This document shows positions 18,176 to 27,178 of a stretch of 64,000 bases of DNA, one piece after another. The notes beneath the pieces are model-generated. The model did not search any database and was not told the DNA's origin. It saw only the letters and a program-made list of their open reading frames with translations. Within the stretch, counting starts at the first letter, position 1; each line of letters starts with the position of its first letter. This DNA comes from JADJPO01 sp963750395 (lineage in GTDB: Bacteria; Actinomycetota; Actinomycetes; Actinomycetales; Kineosporiaceae), in assembly GCA_963750395.1 (NCBI GenBank), contig CAVVQM010000009.1:62001-126000 (forward strand), given 5' to 3'. A program made the position numbers and the translations under genes.

Positions 18176-18688
18176 TCAGACGCTGCTGCGACGCTTCGCG
18201 GCCGTCCGCTTGGGCTGCGGTCGGGAGGCCGGACGACGCTGCGCGGGGACCCTGGCCGAGGTCTTGGCCGAGGGCTTGGCGGCGGGCTTGACCACGCGCT
18301 TGGCAGCCGGCTTGGCGGCGGGCTTGACCACGCGCTTGGCGGCGGGCTTGGCGGCGGGCTTGACCACGCGCTTGGCGGCGGGCTTGACCACGCGCTTGGT
18401 AGCGGGCTTGGCAGCCGGCTTGGCCGCACGCTTGGCGGCGGGCTTGGCCACGCGCTTGGCGGCCGGCTTGGCCACGCGCTTGGCGGCGGGCTTGGCAGCC
18501 GGCTTGGCGACGGTGCCGTCCACGATCGCCGCGGTCACCGCGTTGCGGCGGATCGAGGCGATGCCGTTGAGCGCAGCGGCGCGGGTCACGTACCCCTGCG
18601 AGGTCGCGACGACCTGACCGTTGGGCGCGCTCATGATGAACCGGTACTTGCCGGCCTTGTCCTTGCTGATGGTGAACTTCGCGGGCAT
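18176..18688 (-). CDS. DUF1508 domain fused to a histone H1-like Lys/Ala/Pro tail
   Basis: From ATG at 18688 the protein has 170 residues. Residues 1-about 55 are a DUF1508 (YegP-like) module, MPAKFTISKDKAGKYRFIMS followed by APNGQVVATSQGY. From about residue 60 to the end it is an array of KPAAKR-type units with VAK/VVK variants, strongly basic, as in actinobacterial HupB C-terminal tails and bacterial histone H1-like proteins. Binding to nucleic acid through the tail is inferred. DUF1508 function is unknown. The repetitive DNA (about 18260-18500) is prone to copy-number change. Not a HupB, as the HU fold is missing. Confidence 0.8.
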   Translation of the reverse strand: MPAKFTISKDKAGKYRFIMSAPNGQVVATSQGYVTRAAALNGIASIRRNAVTAAIVDGTVAKPAAKPAAKRVAKPAAKRVAKPAAKRAAKPAAKPATKRVVKPAAKRVVKPAAKPAAKRVVKPAAKPAAKRVVKPAAKPSAKTSARVPAQRRPASRPQPKRTAAKRRSSV

Positions 18689-18782
18689 GGTGCCTCCGTG
18701 GTCGGGCGATCGTGGATCGCCTTCTGATACCTCGGCATGACGCCGAGGCTGCGCCGAGCGGCGCGTCCCGCGTGGGATCGGT

Positions 18783-19469
18783 TCAACTCCACGGGGAGGT
18801 CTCCAGGTGTTCGTCGAGGTCTCCGCCCGATGCGCACTGAACACTGCGGTAGGTGTCGGGCATCTGCGGATAGACCTCGAGCAGGTAGCGCCGGGACAGC
18901 TCCTCGGCGTCCTTCGACGAGGCGCCGAGCAGGGCGGCGGTCCATTCGTCGCGTTGCACCGCAGCGCATTCGGCTGCGGCCTCGTGGCGGAGCCCGGCCA
19001 TGTGCATGGCCTCGTGAGTGATCACATGGACCGCGATCACCCGGTCCAGATCCGACGCGTCCCGGTCGGAGGCCACCCAGCCCTGCAGGTCTCGGCAGGT
19101 CTGATAGGCGATCGTGGTCCGCGGCTCGGGCTCGCCCTCCTCGGTGAACCACACCTGACCGCGGTCGGTGCCGGCGCTCAGCCAGGTCTCGCCGAAGCTC
19201 TGACAGTGCACCTCGACCTCGTGTCCGACCAGTCGGGAGGAGGCCTCGCTCAGCAGGTTCTGCAACTCGTGGTGGCGGATCACGGGGACGGCGAGGATCG
19301 CCGAGGCGGTCGCCGGGGCGAGCACCGTCACCATGGGGAAGGCCCGCAGGCGCCCGACCTCGTCCACACGCGCCAAGGACCAGCGCAGCGTGACGGCGAT
19401 CGCCGTCCCGGCCAGGCCCATGCACACGAGGAGCAACACACCGCGGCCATCGGCACCTGTTCGGCCCAA
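18783..19469 (-). CDS. Membrane-anchored zincin-type putative metallopeptidase
   Basis: This 228-residue protein has an N-terminal membrane region (GVLLLVCMGLAGTAIAVTLR, with a second hydrophobic stretch near residue 50) and an extracytoplasmic or soluble domain. The core motif is HEAMHMAGLRHEAAAECAAV at about residue 150, an HExxH zinc-binding helix followed by another His-Glu and a further Glu as candidate third ligand. Three conserved-looking cysteines (CQSFG, CRDLQ, CAAV) may form a disulfide. Substrate unknown. It stands between the DUF1508 gene and the ABC permease on the same strand. Confidence 0.6.
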   Translation of the reverse strand: MGRTGADGRGVLLLVCMGLAGTAIAVTLRWSLARVDEVGRLRAFPMVTVLAPATASAILAVPVIRHHELQNLLSEASSRLVGHEVEVHCQSFGETWLSAGTDRGQVWFTEEGEPEPRTTIAYQTCRDLQGWVASDRDASDLDRVIAVHVITHEAMHMAGLRHEAAAECAAVQRDEWTAALLGASSKDAEELSRRYLLEVYPQMPDTYRSVQCASGGDLDEHLETSPWS

Positions 19470-19511
19470 CTGAAGTCAGCCGGTTGCCGAGCTCACCCGC
19501 GGAAGCGAGGT

Positions 19512-20413
19512 TCAGCTCGTGATGTCCTTGCGCAGGAAGTGCCACCAGGCGACGGTCGAGAGCGCCACGGTGTAGGCCAGAGACCAGAGCCCTCCCTGGA
19601 CCATGGAGTCCCAGGCGATCTCGGGTGAGAGGACGTCGAGCCAGGCCGAGGAGTAGTGCGGCGGCAGGATGGTGCGCCAGTCCCCCAGCGCCGTGATCGC
19701 GTCCAGGATGTTCATGACGATCACGGTCAGGACGGCGCCGCCGACCGCGCCCAGCGGGGCGTCGGTGAAGACCCCGAGACAGAACGCCAGGGCCGAGACG
19801 AACATCAGGTTCACCGCGATGAAGACCAGTGCGATCGCCAGCCGCTGCAGCATCGTCGAGGTGGAGACGGTCTGCCCCAACGGTGTCTGCAGCGGCGCCC
19901 AGCCGAAGACCGCCCCACCGGCCAGGAAGGCCACGGCCGGGAGCAGGACGAGGAGAACAACGAGAAGGCCAGCGCGACAAGCAGCTTGCGCCACAGGAGG
20001 ATCCCCCGTGGCACCGGTGACGCCAGCAGGTACCTCAGACTCGACCAGCTCGCCTCGCTGGCCACGGTGTCCCCGGCGAACATGGCGAAGACCACCACGA
20101 GCAGGAAGCCGGTGGCCGCGAACAGAACGAACAGGGTGAAGTTCGCCGCCCCCACCGTGGCGAGCTGGACCAGACCGGGCGCGCCACCGCGGTCTCCGTC
20201 GCCGAGGGTGAACGCCCCGGCGAGCAACCACGGCAGCACCACCAGGAGAACGAAGGTGCCCAGGGTCCGGCGCCGGGACAGCTGGCGGCGCACCTCCACC
20301 CGCCACGGCAGGGTCGTCCGCGAGCGGAAGCCGGGCGCGGCGCCGTCCCGGCCGGTCGGCTCCGGGGGTGCTCCGGCGCCCTCCAGCCCGTGGTGATGAC
20401 CGCGCTCAGGCAT
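19512..20413 (-). pseudogene. ABC-2 type transporter permease, one frameshift
   Basis: About 300 residues with six predicted transmembrane helices, characteristic of ABC-2 permeases: a cytoplasmic start (LPWRVEVRRQLSRRRTLGTF), helices including FTLFVLFAATGFLLVVVFAM, and after the break LAGGAVFGWAPLQTPLGQTV and AVLTVIVMNILDAITALGDW. A one-base deletion near 19958, in a TTGTTCTCC context following LLVALAFSL, shifts the frame; adding a base restores a continuous protein. The ATG at 20413 overlaps the stop of the upstream hydrolase-ATPase gene, so the two form one transporter operon. Cargo unknown. Confidence 0.8.
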
Positions 20414-23139
20414 CGCGCTCACCGACCAGCGCCAGGAACGCCTGCTCCAGCCCGCGGACCGGGGCGACGCGCTCGACGTCCAGGCCCGCCTCGACCAGCG
20501 CCCGGACCAGCACGGAACGCGGTGTGCCGACCAGTTCGAGGCGCACCCCGCCGTCCACGATCTCGATCGCGGTCGCCCCGGCCACCCCGGCGGCCACCTC
20601 GGCGGCTCGTACTGGATCGTTCACCTCGACCTGCAGACCGGTCGCGGCGCCGACCAGGTCGGCAACCCTGCCGGAGGCGACCACATCGCCGTGATGCATG
20701 ACCACGACGTGGCTGCACGTCTGTTCGACCTCGGAGAGCAGGTGACTGGAGACCAGCACCGTGCGGCCCGACTCCGCATACCGGGCCAGCACCTCTCGCA
20801 TCTCCCCGATCTGTGGCGGGTCCAGCCCGTTGGTGGGCTCGTCGAGCACCAGCAGGTCGGGCAGGCCGAGCATCGCCTGGGCGATGGCCAGCCGCTGCCG
20901 CATGCCCTGGCTGTAGGTGCGAACGGTGCGGTCCAGGTCGGCGCCGAGCCCGGCGACCTCCAGCGCCTCATCGACGTACGCCGCGGTCGGGGGTCGCCCC
21001 GTGGCCGCCCAGAACAACTCCAGATTGCGCCGCCCGCTCGCGTGCGGCAGGAAGCCGGGGCCCTCGACGAAGGCGCCGACCCGCGACAGCACCGGGGCCC
21101 CCGGGCCGGCGGGATGGCCGAAGATCTCGATCCGGCCCGCGGTGGGCCGGATCAGTCCCAGCACCATGCGCAGCAGCGTGGTCTTGCCCGCGCCGTTGGG
21201 TCCGAGCAGGCCGAGAACCATGCCGGGCTCGACCTGCAGCGAGACGTCCCGGACCGCCTGGAACCCGTTGCCGTACACCTTCGCCGCCCCCGTGACCACC
21301 AGGGGCATCGCGCCGTCCCCGGCGGCGCCATGCTCCTCGGCGCGCCGCGTCGAACGTCCGGCCACGCGGCGCGCGTACCACCAGAGCCCGGCGGCCGCCG
21401 CGACCGCAGCCGCGATCAGGGCCAACGCCCACGGCAGGAACCGCGCCGGGCCGGCCGCGTTCAGCGTGCGCAGCTGCGGGGTCGGGACGACGAGCCCGGA
21501 GGCGGCCTGCACCCGATAGGTCGCCGGGGCGGCCGCCGAGAAGTAGGCCAGGTCGCTGGCCGCGACGGCGACGCGCAGCCGGTGGCCGGCCGGGATGTCG
21601 CGGACGATCTGCGGCAGTCTCACCTGGACCGGGCCGCGCCTCGCCCACGACCCTGACCGGGGCCACCAGGCCTGCGGGCAGCGTGGCGCCGCCGTCCTGG
21701 GCGACGTCCTGCAGGCTGACGAACAGGGTGGCTGCGACCGGCAGGGCGCCGCCGTCGAGCCCGGAGATCGTCAGCGAGACGCGGCCCGAGCCGACGATCC
21801 GCAGTGTCTGGTCCAGCGGCTCCGAGTCGAACACGGCCACCTGGCCCGGCGGCATGGCGGGAGAACCGGGTGAGGCCTCGACGGAGGTGCGCCCGCTGCG
21901 CAGCCCTGGCACCACGGTGAGCGCGGCCGGCCAGTCACCGGCCGGACGGCGGATGGTCTGGGGCTGCCCGGTCAGCGCGATCTGCTGTTCGGTGGGCGGG
22001 GCGCCGTCCAGGCCGGGCTCGGCCGAGGCACCCCTGATCGTCGCCGCGGGATCGCTGTCCTGGGTCGAGACGGCCGACGACGGCACGCTCACCTGAAAGC
22101 CTGTGTCGAGCGATTCCGCCGCAGCCGATCCCCGGAGGTAGTGGTCGAACCAGTCCAGGGTCAGTCCCCGGAGCCGGTCGGTCTCGTCGGGGCCTCCGTC
22201 GTGCCCGGACTGGGACCAGACCACCGAGACCGGCGTGCCGACCCGGGTGAGCGCCTCGGCCGTTGCATCGGCCTCGGAGAGCGGGAACAGCGAGTCCACC
22301 TGCCCCTGGATCAGCAGGGTGGGCGCGGTGACGTCGGGCAGCAGCGACGCCGGCCCGGCCCCGGCGAGCAGGTCGAGCATCGTCTGGTCGGCCCGGCCGG
22401 TCACCGCGACCTCCTGGTAGGCGCGGCACAGTTCAGCCACCACCCGGCCACATGCGGTCGACGGCACCCCTGGGAGGGAGGGCTGTGGACCGAAGAACAC
22501 CGCTGACCACGCCTTCTTGAAGACGCCGCCGCCGAGGCCTGCCTCATCGCCGGCCACGGTCGACTGCGGAAAGAGCACCCGCCTCAGGTCGTTCCAGGTG
22601 ATCTGCGGAACGATGGCGTCGATCCGGGGGTCGGTCCCGGCCAGCGACAACGCGAGCGCCCCGCCGTAGGAGGCGCCGGCGACGCCGACCCGGGGATCGC
22701 CGTCGCCGTCCTTGAGGACCTGCGGACGCTCACTCAACAGGTCGACCAACCGGCGGGCGTCGGCGACCTCGTAGTCCGGCGAGTTGAGGTGCACCAGCCC
22801 GCCGCTGGTGCCGAAACCCCGCGCCGTCCACGTCGCCACCACGTAGCCCTCTCGGGCCAGTTGGAGCGCCTGGGTCCGCACGCTGTCCAGGGTGGCGCCG
22901 TAGCCGTGGGCGAGCAGGACGGCGGGAGCCGGCTCCTCGCCGTCCGGGAAGTAGAGGCGGGTATCGAGTCCGACATCCTGGGCGCTCCCGCCGGGCAGTG
23001 GCTCGGGGACGCCGGTCAGACGCAGATCCTCGGTGCGCACGACCGGGTCGCGGGTGAGCACCGCGGCGGCGCCGGTGCCACCGGCCAACGCCAGGGCCAG
23101 GACGGCTGCGGTGGCCCGCCGCCCACGGAGACGACGCAC
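20406..23139 (-). pseudogene. S15/CocE-like hydrolase fused to an ABC transporter ATPase, one frameshift
   Basis: Domains in order: an N-terminal signal or membrane anchor (ATAAVLALALAGGTGAAAVL); an alpha/beta hydrolase of the S15/CocE type (about residues 60-400) with VLLAHGYGATLDSV, nucleophile elbow VGVAGASYGGALALSLAG and histidine SQSGHDGGP; a PepX_C jelly roll ending DIPAGHRLRVAVAASDLAYF; a membrane helix FLPWALALIAAAVAAAAGLW; and a complete ABC ATPase with GLLGPNGAGKTTLLRM, YSQGMRQRLAIAQAMLG and DLLVLDEPTNGLDPP. A single extra base near 21636 breaks the frame inside the PepX_C domain; without it the product is about 910 residues. GTG start at 23139 sits one base after the previous stop. 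The topology puts the hydrolase outside and the ATPase inside the membrane. The permease gene follows with overlap. Confidence 0.8.
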
Positions 23140-23140
23140 G

Positions 23141-23983
23141 TCAGCCCACGGGCGCGGCGGTGGGGGTCGGGTCGGCGGGCGCGGTGTCCGTCGAGCCGGT
23201 GTCCGTCGAGCCGGTGTCCGTCGAGTCGGTGAACGTCGAGGAGGAGTCGACAGGCACGCTCGCGGCCGGATCGGTCTGATCCGACGGCGTGACCTCCGAG
23301 GAGTCCTGCGTGTCCGTGACGTCGGTGGAAGCCGACTCCGTCGGGGTGCCGTCGGGGCTGGAATCACCGCCCACGTTGCCCTGGAGGACCCGGCCGAGGG
23401 TGGTACCGCCGCCCGAGCTGTCGCCGGAACCGGAGACCGGTTGATCGATGAGCACTTCCAGGACGAAGACCGTCACCATCACGAGGAGGAACAGTCCGAC
23501 ACTGGCCAGAGCCCACACCCGCCAGCTCCAGGCCGACGGACGACGGCTCGGTGCCGCCGAGCCCTCGTCCGGCTGATCGCCGGCCTGATCAACCGCCTGA
23601 TCAACCGGCTGGTCGGCCTCGTCGTCGGCCGGCTGATCGACCGTTTCGTCGGGCGAGGCGCCCAGCTGATCGACCGTTTCCTCGGACGACGAGCCCGGCT
23701 GCCGGGCCGAGAGGGGGAACCGGGTGGTGGCCAGTCGCTCGCGGGTCTGCACGACGGTGCGGCCGGCATGTTCCAGGGAACGGGTGTAGAGCGCGGCGGC
23801 CGACGCGCTGGCCACGGATCCGAAGGCGGCGCCGATGAGGGTACCGACGACCCCGAGCCGCGAGGCGACCAACGTGGTCGTCATGGCGGCCAGAGCGCCG
23901 CTGATCAACTGCCGATACGTCAGCCCCAAGAAGGCAGTCTTGGCGGGAGGGGGCTCGGTCGTCGCGGTCATCGAGGCCATCAT
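23141..23983 (-). CDS. Membrane protein with acidic/Thr-Ser-Asp-rich outer tail, unknown function
   Basis: The 280-residue protein has a hydrophobic N-terminal region (LISGALAAMTTTLVASRLGV, then GTLIGAAFGSVASASAAALY), an acidic middle segment with repeated DQP/VDQ motifs (about residues 100-140), a membrane helix (VWALASVGLFLLVMVTVFVL) and a C-terminal low-complexity tail rich in Asp, Ser and Thr with STDTG repeats. No known domain recognised. The stop precedes the fusion gene by one base, so it is in that operon, and it is divergent from sua5. A role with the hydrolase-ABC system is only contextual. Confidence 0.6.
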   Translation of the reverse strand: MMASMTATTEPPPAKTAFLGLTYRQLISGALAAMTTTLVASRLGVVGTLIGAAFGSVASASAAALYTRSLEHAGRTVVQTRERLATTRFPLSARQPGSSSEETVDQLGASPDETVDQPADDEADQPVDQAVDQAGDQPDEGSAAPSRRPSAWSWRVWALASVGLFLLVMVTVFVLEVLIDQPVSGSGDSSGGGTTLGRVLQGNVGGDSSPDGTPTESASTDVTDTQDSSEVTPSDQTDPAASVPVDSSSTFTDSTDTGSTDTGSTDTAPADPTPTAAPVG

Positions 23984-24007
23984 CCCACCCGCTGCCAGAC
24001 TGGGCGG

Positions 24008-25069
24008 GTGCTACACGCAAAGAGCCCGAGGGAGGCGGCCCACTGCCTGATCGAGGGCGGGTTGGTGGGACTGCCCACCGAGACCGTGTACGGCCTGGCC
24101 GCGGACGCCGAGAACCCGCAGGCGGTGTCCCGGATCTACGCGATCAAGGGACGCCCCGCCGACCACCCGGTGATCGTCCACGTGGGCTCGGCAGAAGCCC
24201 TGGCCCCCTCCGCGGGATGGGTGCGGGACCTGCCCGACTACGCCGGCCGGCTCGCCGAGGAGTTCATGCCCGGCCCTCTCACGCTGGTCCTGCCGCGGGG
24301 AGGGCGGGCCGGCGACTGGGTCACCGGCGGACTGGACAGCGTGGGGATGCGGGTACCTGCGCATCCGGTCGCCGCCCGCGTCCTGTCCGCGTTCGCCGAG
24401 CTGTCCGGACGGACCAACGTGGGGCTCGCCGCGCCCTCCGCGAACCGGTTCGGCCGGGTCAGCCCGACGCGGGCGGACGACGTGATCAAGGAACTGGGCG
24501 CGCAGCTGGTGCCGGGTCGGGACTGCCTGCTGGACGGCGGGGCCAGCCGGGTCGGCGTCGAGTCGACGATCATCGACTGCACCGGGCCGCTGCCGGTGCT
24601 GCTGCGGCCGGGCTCGATCGGCGTCGATGAGGTCGAGCGGGCGGGCGGCGTGAGACCCCAGGCCCCCCGGCGACCGGTTCGGGCGCCCGGCTCCCTGGCG
24701 GCGCACTACGCCCCCCGAACGAGGGTGCTCATCGCCCGGGACGCGGACGACGTGCGGCGCCTGCTCGGTGATGTCGATCAGGTGCGCGCCGGGCTGCTGG
24801 CGCCGCAGCAGGTCCCGACGCCCGCGGGTGTGGTCCGCCTGTCGGCGCCGGCGGGGGCGCCGGCCTTCGCGCAGGCCCTGTACGCCAGCCTGCGGGAGGC
24901 GGACGCGTTCGAGCTGGACCTGGTGGTCGTCCTGGCACCCGAGGACCCGGGGCACCCCGGGCTCGTCACCGCGATCGGCGACCGGCTACGGCGCGCGGCC
25001 GTGGGCTCGGGCGGCCTCAGCCGGACGGCGAGACCGGCGGAACCGTTGGATCGCTCTTCGGCGGACTAG
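24008..25069 (+). CDS. Threonylcarbamoyl-AMP synthase (Sua5 form)
   Basis: Makes L-threonylcarbamoyladenylate from Thr, bicarbonate and ATP for t6A37 modification of tRNA. YrdC domain at residues 1-about 195: GLVGLPTETVYGLAADAENP, YAIKGRPADHPVIVHV, EFMPGPLTLVLPRG and LAAPSANRFGRVSPTRADDV. A C-terminal Sua5 domain follows the linker RAPGSLAAHYAPRTRVLI, so this is the long Sua5 type, 353 residues. GTG start at 24008. Divergent from the membrane protein gene and convergent with the proline-rich gene, with which the last 53 bp overlap. No symbol given because tsaC/sua5 naming differs by lineage. Confidence 0.93.
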   Translation: MLHAKSPREAAHCLIEGGLVGLPTETVYGLAADAENPQAVSRIYAIKGRPADHPVIVHVGSAEALAPSAGWVRDLPDYAGRLAEEFMPGPLTLVLPRGGRAGDWVTGGLDSVGMRVPAHPVAARVLSAFAELSGRTNVGLAAPSANRFGRVSPTRADDVIKELGAQLVPGRDCLLDGGASRVGVESTIIDCTGPLPVLLRPGSIGVDEVERAGGVRPQAPRRPVRAPGSLAAHYAPRTRVLIARDADDVRRLLGDVDQVRAGLLAPQQVPTPAGVVRLSAPAGAPAFAQALYASLREADAFELDLVVVLAPEDPGHPGLVTAIGDRLRRAAVGSGGLSRTARPAEPLDRSSAD

Positions 25070-26171
25070 GGACGACGGGTGGTGGCTCGGCTGGGGCTGG
25101 GGCCGGCGGCTTCGGGGTCGGTGGCTTCGGGGTCGGCGGGGTGCTGGGGGGCGTGGGTGTCGGCTGCTTCGTCACGGTCGGGGTCGCGCTCGGTGCGGTC
25201 GACGCCTTGGGCGAGGGGGCGACGGACTTGCTCGGCGTGGGCGCCTTGGTGGCCTTGGGCGTCGTGACCGGGCTGATCACCCTCGGAGTCGTCCTTGTGC
25301 CGGGCGTGCGGGCCGGGGCGAGGTCAACGGTCCGGGTCGCGGCCGCCGCACCGACCGCAGCCGCCGCTCCGGAGGGGCTGAGCGACGCCCCCGGGCTGGC
25401 GGCACCGTCCACGGTGGAGCCGTCGGTGGGAGTGACCTGCTCGCCCGTCTGATCGGAGCCGTTGGTGCCGAGTTCGACCCGGAAGACGCCCGGATCGTTG
25501 AGGCTGGTGACGACGACCGCGCCGGCGACCCCGATCGCCGCAGCGGCACAGGCCGCGACCAGGGCGAGCCGTCCGACGTTGCGCCGCTCGGCAGGTTGGT
25601 CCGAGGCCACCCAGCCCGCCGAGAAGGAACCGGCCGCGGGCGATGCCACCCCGTCGTCCGACCCGCCGCCCAGGAGCCGGACCGAGGCCTGTTCCGGAGC
25701 GGGGGCGCGGCGGCCCCTCTGCGCGGCCAGGTCCATCGTGACCAGCCGGCCCCGCGGGTCGCCGCCCGCCTCGGGCTCCGACGGTGCTGGAGGCTGCGGC
25801 GCGGCCGGTGGCTGGAAGACCTCTGGGGCCGGGGCGACCTGCGGCGGCGGGTCGATGAGCGAGATCGGTGAGGTCGGCGGCGCCGGGTAGGGGATGTCCT
25901 GCCACACGCCATGCCCGGACTCGGTGCGTCCGGACTCGGTGCGCTCGAGGGCGCTGAGATCGACGGTGTGCGGCGCCTGAACCGTCTGCTGGGTGCCGCC
26001 CCCCGGCGAGGTGGTCTGGAACCAGGGCGAGCGGACGCCGCCCGAAAGGGTGTCGTCGGGCCGGTCGGCGACCACGGCGAAGGGGTCCGAGCCCGCGCCG
26101 CCTCGTGGGGCGAACGGGTTGGCCGAATCGGACGGCTCACCAGGATCGGTCGTAGCGCGCGCACCGAACAT
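25017..26171 (-). CDS. Proline-rich single-pass membrane protein
   Basis: 384 residues from ATG at 26171; a TTG at 26180 with GGAGG five bases upstream is an equally good start. A proline/glutamine-rich cytoplasmic part (about 1-205) leads to a membrane helix, LALVACAA-type (ALVAACAAAAIGVAGAVVVT), followed by an outer segment (FRVELGTNGSDQTGEQVTPT) and a Pro/Thr/Lys repeat tail with PTPKPP units. It resembles wall-spanning or signalling tails in actinobacteria but no domain is recognised. Its 3' end overlaps the 3' end of the convergent sua5-like gene by 53 bp. Confidence 0.65.
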   Translation of the reverse strand: MFGARATTDPGEPSDSANPFAPRGGAGSDPFAVVADRPDDTLSGGVRSPWFQTTSPGGGTQQTVQAPHTVDLSALERTESGRTESGHGVWQDIPYPAPPTSPISLIDPPPQVAPAPEVFQPPAAPQPPAPSEPEAGGDPRGRLVTMDLAAQRGRRAPAPEQASVRLLGGGSDDGVASPAAGSFSAGWVASDQPAERRNVGRLALVAACAAAAIGVAGAVVVTSLNDPGVFRVELGTNGSDQTGEQVTPTDGSTVDGAASPGASLSPSGAAAAVGAAAATRTVDLAPARTPGTRTTPRVISPVTTPKATKAPTPSKSVAPSPKASTAPSATPTVTKQPTPTPPSTPPTPKPPTPKPPAPAPAEPPPVVPSPPKSDPTVPPVSPSG

Positions 26172-26266
26172 GTCGACCAAGTACGCCTCCTTCCAACGCC
26201 GAGGACACGTCGCCCTGTGAAGAACTGCCCCACACGGTAGGCCACCCGGGCAAGGGCGTGGCGTGT

Positions 26267-26298
26267 CTTGACGTACCTTGACCTGCACTTGAACTTGC
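26267..26298 (-). promoter_or_regulatory. Helically phased TCAAG repeats upstream of the proline-rich gene
   Basis: On the minus strand TCAAG occurs three times with 10-11 bp spacing (plus-strand CTTGA at 267, 277 and 288), followed by a fourth near-match CTTGC. Such phased direct repeats are typical of SARP- or OmpR-type activator sites. Located about 95-125 bp before the start. Confidence 0.35.
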
Positions 26299-26394
26299 CA
26301 TGTGGCTGTCACGATGCAGGGCTTCGTCCGGTTTTGCTTCGAGTGCACCTGACGATTCACCCGAGCGGACGATCAACCGTTCATCCGATCCTGG

Positions 26395-26933
26395 TCAGCC
26401 CGGCGTGTCGGCCCGTCGGGTGAGGAGAACGTCGTCCGGAGTCCGGGCCCGCAGCGGCAGCAGATCGATCGGAACGAGGTCGATCTCGACCCCCAGAGCG
26501 CTACACAGCGCCAGCCGTTGATTCATGGTCAAGCGCTCGACGCCTTCCACGACCAGTTCCAGGTGTGAGTTCCACCGCTCCTCGCCGTCGCCACTGGCCC
26601 ACTCACCCAGATCCTGCCCACGCCCTTCTCCTCGGCGACGGCCAGGAGGGCATCGCGCGCGGCGACCACCACCTCACCGATCGGACCCGACATCTGGATC
26701 CCGAGCGGGTCGGGTCGGAACAGGCGCAGTTCGACGCAGTAGCCGGCACCTGCGACCAGGCGCTGAAGGGTGACCACGCTCGGCTGTCGCCGTCCGCGTT
26801 CCACCTCGCTGACCACCGTGCGCGCCACGCACGCCCGATCGGCCAACTCCGCCTGGGTCATGTCGCTGTTGTGGCGAGCACGGCGCACGATGTCAGCCGC
26901 CGTGGTGAGCCGCTCCTCGGCCGTCCGCGTCAT
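26395..26933 (-). pseudogene. XRE helix-turn-helix fused to an MNT-type nucleotidyltransferase domain, one frameshift
   Basis: Residues 1-about 65 are an XRE HTH (MTQAELADRACVARTVVSEV, then ERGRRQPSVVTLQRL). The second half resembles minimal nucleotidyltransferase (MNT) domains: GVGRIWVSGPVATG takes the place of the usual GS-x-A-x-G helix, then after a one-base deletion near 26586 the frame continues as HLELVVEGVERLTMNQRLAL and VEIDLVPIDLLPLRA to a TGA at 26395. Repaired, it is about 179 residues. The HTH plus MNT arrangement recalls antitoxin or self-regulating nucleotidyltransferases; no HEPN toxin is adjacent. The catalytic GS motif reads SGP, so activity is doubtful. Confidence 0.6.
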
Positions 26934-27075
26934 GACCGCCGACGCTAGGCGACCCGGATCCCTCGAATCAGCTTATCCACAGCCCGATGGCTGTCCGGCC
27001 GTGTGGCACCCGCGGCAGTGCCAGCGCGACGTCGCCCGCCGACATGACCATCGAGCGCGCGGGTTGGCTGACTTC

Positions 27076-27146
27076 TTTTTGTGATGTCGCTGATCCGCGA
27101 CACGAACCTGAGCCCGAAATGACGCGGATCCGCGACATCACAAAAA
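27076..27146. repeat. 24-bp inverted repeat, one mismatch
   Basis: TTTTTGTGATGTCGC-T-GATCCGCG (27076-27099) is matched in reverse by 27123-27146, with 23 bp between; 23 of 24 positions pair. Each arm has internal symmetry: TGTCGC-TGATCC-GCGACA at left, CGCGGATCCGCG at right. It lies between the end of citE and the start of the HTH-NTase gene. T runs are at the outer ends of the stem and not after it, so it is not a standard terminator. Confidence 0.85.
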
Positions 27147-27178
27147 CAAACTCGCCAGGCACGGCCCACACCGCAGCC

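Noticed and set aside
18719..19980. Long minus-strand frame spanning the zincin and its neighbours
   Set aside because: Arg/Gly/His-rich shadow of the real gene at 18783-19469, without domains.
27076..27146. Rho-independent terminator for citE
   Set aside because: The T run needed after the stem lies inside its outer base on both strands and the loop is 23 nt; it does not have terminator form.
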